38,675 nucleotides of DNA, taken from NCBI GenBank assembly GCA_026708685.1, contig JAPOUL010000055.1, forward strand, positions 1-38,675, written 5' to 3'. The stretch comes from Bacteroidota bacterium (GTDB lineage: Bacteria > Bacteroidota > Rhodothermia > Rhodothermales > Bin80). The notes under the pieces were generated by a model, which made no database searches, was not told the origin of the DNA, and saw nothing but the letters and a program-made list of their open reading frames with translations. Shown piece after piece: positions 9,235 through 16,672 of the stretch; within the stretch, counting starts at the first letter, position 1, and the number at the start of each line of letters is the position of its first letter. Made by a program: the position numbers and the translations under genes.

Positions 9235-10425
9235 ATGACCCAACTCTGGAGATTCTCCTTTTTAATGCTGTGTAGCTTGAATATTGTAGTGGGCATACAT
9301 GCTCAGATCATAAAACTGCCGTATGCCGATACCACTAGTGGTAACTATTTTGGTACCTCTGTTGCACTGGATGGAAAATGGGCTATTGTTGGAGCAAGTG
9401 GGGAAACCTCCTGTGATGTCGGAGGAGGAGCTGCGTATGTGTACCAATTGACAGATTCAACCCGATCATGGAATGAAGTAGCGAGATTGGCCCCACAACA
9501 TTGTGAGGCTGGCTTCGCTTTTGGACGTAAGGTTGCCCTTCATGGACGAACTGCCCTTGTAACTGCTAGTCAAGAATTCTTTGGCCAGCAAAACCCAAAT
9601 CCTATTTTTGTGTACGAACTTAATGATGATGGATCTTGGTTAGAAGCAACCCGCATCTCTAATTCCAGTGGTAACGATCAAAGACTTAGCAACGTCGCAA
9701 CCGATATTGACATCTTTCAGGATAGACTGCTTTACACCACTGGAGGAGATCCAACACCAGATAATGAACAAGACGGAGCCGTCTATGTCTACAACCAAAC
9801 AAACGGGATCTGGTCGCTTGGACACCGCTTGGTGGGGTCAGGAACGATCAACCGCGGAATATTTGGGGGCAGTTCCACATTATATCAGGATATTATAGCG
9901 GTGGCTAGCAGTAGTTATTTTAGTCGCCGTTCAGGATCGGTGTATATCTTTGAGTTAGGACAAGACAGATCATGGTCAGAAGTCGCTCAACTCCGGGGAA
10001 TTCAAGGCTTTTTTATTTCTCTTGATCTATACAGAGACGAGTTGATCATTGGTCAACCTGAAGCTGGATCTCGTGAATCTGGGCAAGCTACGTTGTTTCG
10101 CCGAGATTCATTGGGAGCATGGTTACAAACCGCTACATTAGAGCCTCCGACTCCTTACCGTAAAGGAGCATTTGGAACTGAAGTAGCACTCTATGAAGAT
10201 CGTGCATTGATTGTTGGTTATGATGAGCAGTTGCGTTTGAATTTTAATGTCGATCGGGTGGTCTACATTTACGCACGCCGGGAGGGGCAGTGGCACTATC
10301 AGGGAATCCTTGATATTGGAGAAGCCTCGTTTGGTAGTTCCATTGATTTATATGGAAAAACTGCACTGATTGGGTCAGCTAGTGGTTCTGATGTAGGTAA
10401 GGCATTTATAATCACAATACCATGA
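9235..10425 (+). CDS. Secreted FG-GAP repeat protein
   Basis: Predicted exported beta-propeller protein of 396 aa. The N-terminus has a hydrophobic signal peptide ending near ...GIHAQ (residue about 24). The rest consists of repeats of the FG-GAP/integrin-alpha type: blocks of the form FG(T/R)xVALxGxxAxVxA followed by GAAYVYxL, for example near residues 39-70, 93-115, 140-170, 190-215, 230-260, 285-320 and 355-390. Similar proteins are often annotated as FG-GAP repeat or integrin-like proteins. No enzyme motif is seen, so the role is unknown; surface binding is possible. It starts 10 bp after the ABC-F gene, and its stop overlaps the pnuC start by 4 bp (ATGA), so it is part of the same transcription unit. 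Confidence is high that it is a gene and modest on function. Confidence 0.78.
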   Translation: MTQLWRFSFLMLCSLNIVVGIHAQIIKLPYADTTSGNYFGTSVALDGKWAIVGASGETSCDVGGGAAYVYQLTDSTRSWNEVARLAPQHCEAGFAFGRKVALHGRTALVTASQEFFGQQNPNPIFVYELNDDGSWLEATRISNSSGNDQRLSNVATDIDIFQDRLLYTTGGDPTPDNEQDGAVYVYNQTNGIWSLGHRLVGSGTINRGIFGGSSTLYQDIIAVASSSYFSRRSGSVYIFELGQDRSWSEVAQLRGIQGFFISLDLYRDELIIGQPEAGSRESGQATLFRRDSLGAWLQTATLEPPTPYRKGAFGTEVALYEDRALIVGYDEQLRLNFNVDRVVYIYARREGQWHYQGILDIGEASFGSSIDLYGKTALIGSASGSDVGKAFIITIP

Positions 10426-11039
10426 ATTTAGATCTCATCCTTGAGTCTACTGCGGTTGTTACGGGGATCCTGTGCGTATGGTTGAATGTCCGCCAAAATA
10501 TCTGGACATGGCCCACCGCAATCATCAGTAGCATTCTTTTTGCGATTGTATTCTATGATGCCCGCTTATACACCACAATGCTTCTTCAGGGGCTTTTCAT
10601 TGGAATCTCGTTTTATGGATGGAAAGCTTGGCTCACAGGAGGACCAGAGGGAGGGATTTTAAATGTCACTCGGCTACCTCAGAGAACTGGATTAGTACTC
10701 CTTATTCTTGCATGTATGGGGATACTGGGTTTTGCACTTGTTTTAGAGTATATCACTCATTCGGAATTTCCCATCCTTGAAGGTGTTACCACCACGCTCA
10801 GTATTATCGCCAGTTGGATGGCAGCCCGAAAAATTCTTGAAAGTTGGATCGTTTGGATTGTCACCGATCTCATTTATGTAGGACTCTATCTTATCACTGA
10901 ACTCTATCTCACATTGCTTCTCTACATTCTATATCTTGGACTAGCCACCCGTGGATTTTATGAATGGCGAACATCATACCAGAAATCTAGCGTACCTCAC
11001 TCACTTCTCGCCGCAGATGATCCGCTTGATAGAGGGTGA
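10422..11039 (+). CDS. pnuC: PnuC-family vitamin transporter
   Basis: Membrane transporter of the PnuC family, 205 aa with about seven hydrophobic helices. Family signatures are the Trp-rich helix start WLNVRQNIWTWPTAIISS, FYDARLYTTMLLQ, SFYGWKAW, a central SIIASWMAARKILESWIVWIV and the C-terminal YLGLATRGFYEWR. Known substrates are nicotinamide riboside (PnuC), thiamine (PnuT) or other B vitamins, taken up by facilitated diffusion with trapping by phosphorylation. Presence of nadC upstream on the same strand favours an NAD precursor, but in Bacteroidota many pnuC-like genes carry thiamine and no kinase is adjacent. No TPP-riboswitch-like leader is possible, because the gene overlaps the previous stop (ATGA). 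Confidence 0.88.
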   Translation: MNLDLILESTAVVTGILCVWLNVRQNIWTWPTAIISSILFAIVFYDARLYTTMLLQGLFIGISFYGWKAWLTGGPEGGILNVTRLPQRTGLVLLILACMGILGFALVLEYITHSEFPILEGVTTTLSIIASWMAARKILESWIVWIVTDLIYVGLYLITELYLTLLLYILYLGLATRGFYEWRTSYQKSSVPHSLLAADDPLDRG

Positions 11040-11339
11040 TGGTCTTAACAATGATCTGTAAGTATAGCTGGGAGCCAAGGCATAGGAGTTGATTGATTGA
11101 TTGTTACTTGTATGCTTACTTTATGCACTGTGACCTGGCCAATGAATGCATGAATATTGAAGACAATCAGCCCAACGGCAATGACTGGGGGCTACTGAAA
11201 AAATGTATTAGTTCTTCCACTTTTTTAGTATATTTTGTTTACCAATAGACCGGCAAGCATCAATGGTGTTCTATGTCATTTATGCTTACATTCTACATAG
11301 AAACTGCTGTAACTTTTTGGTCACAGACACTTATCGCTG
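11040..11339. other. Intergenic stretch before the restriction genes
   Basis: This 300-bp stretch has no convincing open frame. It contains a short TTGA tetranucleotide run near 11090-11105 and a weak inverted repeat, AGCCC at about 11169 with GGGCT about 15 nt later. No T-run follows, so I do not call a terminator. An AT-rich segment with TATATTTTG near 11228-11237 could belong to the promoter of the following gene, but no matching upstream element was clear. Confidence 0.4.
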
Positions 11340-14120
11340 ATGCGTCTTTCTTGGAATGAAATTCGGGTTCGTGCTTTCAAATTCGCTGAAAAATGGCGAG
11401 ATGCATCGTATGAGAAAGGGGAAACCCAGAGTTTCTATAATGACTTTTTCGGTGTGTATGGGATTCAGCGTCGTAGCGTTGCACGATACGAACAGCATGT
11501 AAAACTTCTTGATAACCGTTCTGGCTATATTGATCTGTTTTGGCCAGGTGTTCTGATTGTTGAACAAAAAAGTGCTGGTCGTGATCTTGAAGCTGCCAAA
11601 GAGCAGGCAGGCAAGTACTTTGATAGCCTTCCCGAAACACAACTCCCTCAATACATTCTAGTCAGTGATTTTCAAACGTTTGAACTCATTGATTTAGATG
11701 AACGAAAGACGGTTTCCTTTCGTCTTGATGAATTCCCATCTCATGTTGAAGCTTTTAGCTTCATTCGTGGAGTGCGTAGACGAGCTTTCAAGGATCAAGA
11801 TCCTGCGAATATCAAGGCAGCGGAACTGGTGGGACGATTGCACGATATGTTGGAAGACGGGGGATACAGAGGACATGATCTCGAACGGCTATTAGTACGG
11901 ATTGTCTTCTGTCTTTTTGCAGATGATACGGGGATTTTTGAACCCCGTGACCTGTTCTTAGATTACCTCATGGAACGAACCCCTGAAGACGGATCATTCC
12001 TTGGTGCGTGGTTGGTCCACCTTCTGCAAGTGATTAACACTCCAGAGTCTGAGCGGATGTCAACCATGGATGAGGACATGAAAAGGTTCCCTTATATCAA
12101 TGGTGCATTACTCAAAGGTGCAGTTCGGATTCCCTCGTTCAATTCTGCTATGCGGCAGGCATTGATTGATGCCAGTCTGTTTGATTGGTCCAATATTTCT
12201 CCCGCCATCTTTGGAGCCTTGTTTCAGTCGGTAATGGATCCAGTGAAACGCCGTGAATTGGGTGCACATTATACGTCAGAGAAAAATATCCTTAAGGTCA
12301 TTGAGCCGCTCTTTATGGATGACCTTCGTCAAGAGTTTCATCGGCTAAAATCACGAAAAGATACACGACGATCTACAGAACTACGAAAGTTTCAATGCCG
12401 ATTAGGACAGATGAAGTTCTTTGATCCTGCATGTGGATGTGGCAACTTTCTTATTATTGCCTATCGAGAATTACGTCGTCTTGAGATTGAAGTCTTGAAA
12501 GAGCTCTATCCCGAATCTGATGGACGTAGGCAGATGGAGATGATTGCATCCGACCTCTCCGTCATTAATGTGGATCAATTTTATGGCATTGAGATCAGCG
12601 AATTCCCTGCCCGTATTGCGGAAACTGCACTCTGGATGATGGATCACATTATGAATAATCATCTGAGTATGGAGTTCGGTCATACCTATACCCGAATTCC
12701 GCTGGAAGCTGCACCCCATATTGTCCATGAAGACGCACTGGAAATTGACTGGTCAAAGGTTCTTCCACCAGAAGAGTGTTCGTATATCTTAGGAAATCCT
12801 CCGTTCGGAGGTGCTAAACTCCAAAGTGAATTTCAGCGATCACAAGTACATAGAATTACAGGATTCAAACAGAATGGTGGTACCCTTGATTATGTGACCG
12901 CTTGGTTCTTCAAAGCTGGCAAGTATATCCAGAACAGTCAAGGAAGAATCGGATTCGTCGCTACAAACTCTATCACCCATGGAGAACAAGTCGGGCAATT
13001 CTGGCCAATGATCTTTGAGCGTTATCATTTGGAGATTGCGTTTGCCCACCGCACCTTTATATGGAGTTCTGACGCAAAAGGAAAAGCACATGTACATGTC
13101 GTGATTCTTGGGCTTGATCACCAAACATATTCGCCCGCGAATAAACGCCTATTCAGCTATCCTGAGCCTCATGGGGAACCTCTAGAAAGTCAGCATGGTC
13201 GGATCTCTCCATATCTTTTTGATGCCAGCGGAATGAAGAATCCACATCTTGCTGTGCATGAGTCAAGTAATCCGATCAATGGAATGAAAAAAATGAATAT
13301 CGGGTCGCAGCCTATTGATAATAGTTATTACATTTTTAATGAAATAGAACGAGAGCAATTCTTAAATCTGGAACCGGATGCAATCATTTTTATGCGACCT
13401 TACATGGGAGCCCAAGAATTTATACGAGGTGAAAAGCGTTGGATTTTAGCATTGCATAATGCCGCCCCCAATGTGTTGTCAAAGCTTGGTCATCTACGAG
13501 AGAGAATTGCGGCAGTGAAAACGTTCCGAGAACAAAGTAGTCGAGTTTCTACGAAAAAACTGGCAACAACTCCAACGCTTTATCAGGTCAATACGATTCC
13601 CGATACACCATTTTTAGTGATTCCTGAAACCAGCTCAGAACGGCGCGACTATATCCCTGTTGGTTGGTTAGATCCACCAGCTATTCCCAGTAACAGTCTT
13701 AAGGTGTTAACTAATGCGACTCTCATTGACTTTGCACTCTTAACTTCGGCCATGCACATGGCATGGGTGCGGACCATTGCTGGTAGATTGGGTAGTAGTT
13801 TCCGTTATTCCATTGGAGTTGTTTACAATACGTTCCCCTTACCACCGGGAGATACCGATATGTATTCTCTGGTGCCTCTCGCCCAAGCCATTTTAGATGC
13901 CCGGGCTACCCACGAAAATGCGAGTTTTGCAGAATTGTATGATTCAACTCTCATGCCTCCTAATCTCCGTAAGGCCCATGAGCAACTTGATGACGCTGTA
14001 GACAAATTGTATCAAAGTCAAGGCTTTGACTCTGAACAAGCACGCGTTGAATATCTCTTTCATCTCTACGAAAAAATGCTGACATCTCATCTGATCAGTG
14101 AAAAGAAAAAACGCCAATAG
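11340..14120 (+). CDS. MmeI-like type IIG/IIL restriction-modification enzyme
   Basis: Single-chain restriction endonuclease and adenine-N6 methyltransferase, 926 aa, close to the 919 aa of MmeI. The N-terminal nuclease domain carries D65-(nine residues)-E75-Q-K77 (GYIDLFWPG...VEQK), the same D-X9-ExK arrangement as in MmeI. A helical spacer spans about 155-300 (HYTSEKN at 310). The methyltransferase has motif I FDPACGCGNF (361-370), FYGIEISEFPARI (about 414-426) and motif IV NPPF (486-489), typical of N6-adenine enzymes. A target-recognition region lies at about 640-830 (FMRPYMGAQEFI, SSERRDYIPVGW, FRYSIGVVYNTFP), then a helical C-terminus. Known: MmeI-type enzymes modify one strand and cut about 20 bases away. 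No separate methylase or specificity gene is needed. The gene appears intact. Its 3' two-thirds recur in the next gene. Confidence 0.93.
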   Translation: MRLSWNEIRVRAFKFAEKWRDASYEKGETQSFYNDFFGVYGIQRRSVARYEQHVKLLDNRSGYIDLFWPGVLIVEQKSAGRDLEAAKEQAGKYFDSLPETQLPQYILVSDFQTFELIDLDERKTVSFRLDEFPSHVEAFSFIRGVRRRAFKDQDPANIKAAELVGRLHDMLEDGGYRGHDLERLLVRIVFCLFADDTGIFEPRDLFLDYLMERTPEDGSFLGAWLVHLLQVINTPESERMSTMDEDMKRFPYINGALLKGAVRIPSFNSAMRQALIDASLFDWSNISPAIFGALFQSVMDPVKRRELGAHYTSEKNILKVIEPLFMDDLRQEFHRLKSRKDTRRSTELRKFQCRLGQMKFFDPACGCGNFLIIAYRELRRLEIEVLKELYPESDGRRQMEMIASDLSVINVDQFYGIEISEFPARIAETALWMMDHIMNNHLSMEFGHTYTRIPLEAAPHIVHEDALEIDWSKVLPPEECSYILGNPPFGGAKLQSEFQRSQVHRITGFKQNGGTLDYVTAWFFKAGKYIQNSQGRIGFVATNSITHGEQVGQFWPMIFERYHLEIAFAHRTFIWSSDAKGKAHVHVVILGLDHQTYSPANKRLFSYPEPHGEPLESQHGRISPYLFDASGMKNPHLAVHESSNPINGMKKMNIGSQPIDNSYYIFNEIEREQFLNLEPDAIIFMRPYMGAQEFIRGEKRWILALHNAAPNVLSKLGHLRERIAAVKTFREQSSRVSTKKLATTPTLYQVNTIPDTPFLVIPETSSERRDYIPVGWLDPPAIPSNSLKVLTNATLIDFALLTSAMHMAWVRTIAGRLGSSFRYSIGVVYNTFPLPPGDTDMYSLVPLAQAILDARATHENASFAELYDSTLMPPNLRKAHEQLDDAVDKLYQSQGFDSEQARVEYLFHLYEKMLTSHLISEKKKRQ
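12621..13255 (+). repeat. 635-bp perfect direct repeat, copy 1
   Basis: Reading base by base, this segment is identical to 14911-15545 (offset 2290 bp). It codes for the methyltransferase core between FARI and the start of the recognition region, including motif IV. The sequences differ immediately outside both ends (12620 against 14910, 13256 against 15546). Identity at silent sites over 635 bp next to visibly diverged flanks points to recent gene conversion or very uneven divergence. Confidence 0.95.
13599..13775 (+). repeat. 177-bp perfect direct repeat, copy 1
   Basis: Identical to 15889-16065, again at offset 2290. It codes for the segment from about PDTPFLVIPETSSERRDYIPVGW to AWVRT, inside the target-recognition domain. 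It is separated from the 635-bp repeat by a diverged patch at 13256-13598. Confidence 0.93.
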
Positions 14121-14179
14121 TCATCAAATCGGTAGTATTTTCATGATCAGATTCTACGAATATCATAGCGATTTCACAG

Positions 14180-14346
14180 GTCGTTGGATACGGAGAGAAT
14201 ATCTTTTTTCCTGCGGATGATACTAGTATTTTTGAACTCTTCATATATTCATTCACAACCTCTTGGAACGAACTATTCAAGATGGATCATTCCTTGCATG
14301 CTTAATTCATCTTGTGCAAGTGATCCATTCTCCATTATCTAACTGA
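14180..14346 (+). pseudogene. Decayed spacer-region remnant upstream of the second MmeI-like copy
   Basis: Translation of this stretch resembles residues about 187-239 of the full-length enzyme. For example, ADDTSIFE matches ADDTGIFE, and GSFLACLIHLVQVIHSPLSN aligns with GSFLGAWLVHLLQVINTPES. A one-base frameshift lies between the ADDTSIFE and FIHNLLERT parts, and a TGA stop directly precedes the ATG at 14347. The nuclease-coding part (first ~185 codons) is absent. This shows that the second copy was once longer and lost its 5' end. Confidence 0.85.
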
Positions 14347-16410
14347 ATGTCTACTATGGATAATGATATCAAGCAGTTTTCTCATATTTACGGAGAATTA
14401 TTTGAATGGGTAGATCAAATACCTTCATTCGATACAGCTATTCAACAAGCAGTGATTGATGAAAGCCTCTTAGATTGGTCTAATATTTGTCCAGACATCT
14501 TCGGGTCTATGTTTCAATCGGGAATGGATCCGTTGAAGCGCCGCGAATCCGGTGTACATTATACGTCAGAGAAAAATATCCTTAAGGTCATTGAGCCGCT
14601 CTTTATGGATGACCTTCGTCAAGAGTTTCATTGGCTAAAATCACGAAAAGATACTCGCCGATCTACAGAACTTCGAAAGTTTCAACGCAGATTAGGACAA
14701 TTGAAATTCTTTGACCCTGCATGTGGATGTGGCAACTTTCTTATTATCGCCTACCGAGAATTACGCCTTCTTGAAATTGAAGTCTTAAAAGAACTCTATC
14801 CTGAATCTGAGGGACATAGGCAGATGAAGATGATCGCATCTGACCTCTCCGTCATTAATGTAGATCAATTTTATGGCATTGAGATCAGTGAATTCCCTGC
14901 ACGTATCTCTGAAACTGCACTCTGGATGATGGATCACATTATGAATAATCATCTGAGTATGGAGTTCGGTCATACCTATACCCGAATTCCGCTGGAAGCT
15001 GCACCCCATATTGTCCATGAAGACGCACTGGAAATTGACTGGTCAAAGGTTCTTCCACCAGAAGAGTGTTCGTATATCTTAGGAAATCCTCCGTTCGGAG
15101 GTGCTAAACTCCAAAGTGAATTTCAGCGATCACAAGTACATAGAATTACAGGATTCAAACAGAATGGTGGTACCCTTGATTATGTGACCGCTTGGTTCTT
15201 CAAAGCTGGCAAGTATATCCAGAACAGTCAAGGAAGAATCGGATTCGTCGCTACAAACTCTATCACCCATGGAGAACAAGTCGGGCAATTCTGGCCAATG
15301 ATCTTTGAGCGTTATCATTTGGAGATTGCGTTTGCCCACCGCACCTTTATATGGAGTTCTGACGCAAAAGGAAAAGCACATGTACATGTCGTGATTCTTG
15401 GGCTTGATCACCAAACATATTCGCCCGCGAATAAACGCCTATTCAGCTATCCTGAGCCTCATGGGGAACCTCTAGAAAGTCAGCATGGTCGGATCTCTCC
15501 ATATCTTTTTGATGCCAGCGGAATGAAGAATCCACATCTTGCTGTACATGAGTCAAGCAATCCGATCAATGGATTGAAAAAGTTAATCATTGGCTCCAAA
15601 CCGATTGATGGCGGAAACTATATCTTCAATGAAACGGAACGAAATCAATTCTTAAAACTGGAACCAGACGCAAAAACATTCATGCGGCCATATGTTGGTG
15701 CCCAAGAATTTATACGAGGTGAAAAGCGGTGGATCTTAGCATTACATGATGCTCCTCCCAATGTGCTGGCTCAACTTCCGCATGTTCGAAAAAGGATTGC
15801 AGCTGTACGTACCCATCGTGAAAAGAGTAAAAGCCAACCAACCCAAATGATCGCTAAAACACCCACAATTTATCATATCAATACGATACCCGATACACCA
15901 TTTTTAGTGATTCCTGAAACCAGCTCAGAACGGCGCGACTATATCCCTGTTGGTTGGTTAGATCCACCAGCTATTCCCAGTAACAGTCTTAAGGTGTTAA
16001 CTAATGCGACTCTCATTGACTTTGCACTCTTAACTTCGGCCATGCACATGGCATGGGTGCGGACCGTTGCTGGTAGATTGGGTAGTAGTTTCCGCTATTC
16101 CATTGGAGTCGTGTACAATACGTTTCCCTTACCACTTGGGGATCCAGATATGTCTTCTTTGGTACCTCTCGCCCAAGCCATTTTAGATGCCCGGGCTACC
16201 CACGAAAATGCGACTTTTGCTGAATTGTATGATTCAACTCTCATGCCTCCTAATCTCAGTAAAGCACATGAGCAGCTTGACCTTGCAGTAGACAAACTGT
16301 ATCAAAGTCAAGGCTTTGACTCTGAACAAGCACGCGTTGAATATCTCTTTCATCTCTACGAAAAAATGCTGACATCGCCACTGATCAGTGAAAAGAAAAA
16401 ACGCCAGTAG
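14347..16410 (+). CDS. Truncated MmeI-like enzyme: methyltransferase and recognition domains only
   Basis: Second copy of the preceding enzyme, 687 aa, matching residues 240-926 of it. It keeps HYTSEKN, motif I FDPACGCGNF, FYGIEISEFPARI, motif IV NPPF, the recognition region and the helical C-terminus, but lacks the D-X9-ExK nuclease domain. The ATG at 14347 matches an internal Met (M240) of the long copy, so translation from here would give an N6-adenine methyltransferase with no cutting activity. The frame is fully open and changes are spread unevenly: the first 70 codons and residues equivalent to 641-752 differ, while long blocks are identical at DNA level. It may be an active orphan or protective methylase, or a decaying duplicate that still recombines with its partner. 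Expression is uncertain because the native start and promoter are gone. Confidence 0.82.
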   Translation: MSTMDNDIKQFSHIYGELFEWVDQIPSFDTAIQQAVIDESLLDWSNICPDIFGSMFQSGMDPLKRRESGVHYTSEKNILKVIEPLFMDDLRQEFHWLKSRKDTRRSTELRKFQRRLGQLKFFDPACGCGNFLIIAYRELRLLEIEVLKELYPESEGHRQMKMIASDLSVINVDQFYGIEISEFPARISETALWMMDHIMNNHLSMEFGHTYTRIPLEAAPHIVHEDALEIDWSKVLPPEECSYILGNPPFGGAKLQSEFQRSQVHRITGFKQNGGTLDYVTAWFFKAGKYIQNSQGRIGFVATNSITHGEQVGQFWPMIFERYHLEIAFAHRTFIWSSDAKGKAHVHVVILGLDHQTYSPANKRLFSYPEPHGEPLESQHGRISPYLFDASGMKNPHLAVHESSNPINGLKKLIIGSKPIDGGNYIFNETERNQFLKLEPDAKTFMRPYVGAQEFIRGEKRWILALHDAPPNVLAQLPHVRKRIAAVRTHREKSKSQPTQMIAKTPTIYHINTIPDTPFLVIPETSSERRDYIPVGWLDPPAIPSNSLKVLTNATLIDFALLTSAMHMAWVRTVAGRLGSSFRYSIGVVYNTFPLPLGDPDMSSLVPLAQAILDARATHENATFAELYDSTLMPPNLSKAHEQLDLAVDKLYQSQGFDSEQARVEYLFHLYEKMLTSPLISEKKKRQ
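14911..15545 (+). repeat. 635-bp perfect direct repeat, copy 2
   Basis: Partner of 12621-13255; see that entry. The pair is in direct orientation, so recombination between the copies would delete 2290 bp and leave one fused gene. Confidence 0.95.
15889..16065 (+). repeat. 177-bp perfect direct repeat, copy 2
   Basis: Partner of 13599-13775, inside the recognition domain of the truncated copy. Confidence 0.93.
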
Positions 16411-16672
16411 TCATCAACAACAGGATCCATGTATAGCCTATATTTTGTCAAAACTGATATGACTTATTTTCTGTGCCCATGAATCTATCCAAATTCCAAA
16501 AAATCTATTCTCGTGGATATCCTATCATCTTTGATATATTAGATGTATTTCCTGCAATAGTATCATTTAGTATAAAGTAACTGGCCATCCGAGATATGAC
16601 TCCTGCAATACCATCATACAACCGGATCAATACTTCCGTTGAATCACACTGCATTGTCTACAACCCTTGAAT

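Noticed and set aside
11160..11200. Terminator after pnuC
   Set aside because: Only a 5-bp inverted repeat with a long loop and no T-run.
11340..16410. Type I restriction system (hsdM/hsdS)
   Set aside because: No separate specificity or helicase subunit; the nuclease motif, methyltransferase and recognition domain are in one chain, matching MmeI-like enzymes.
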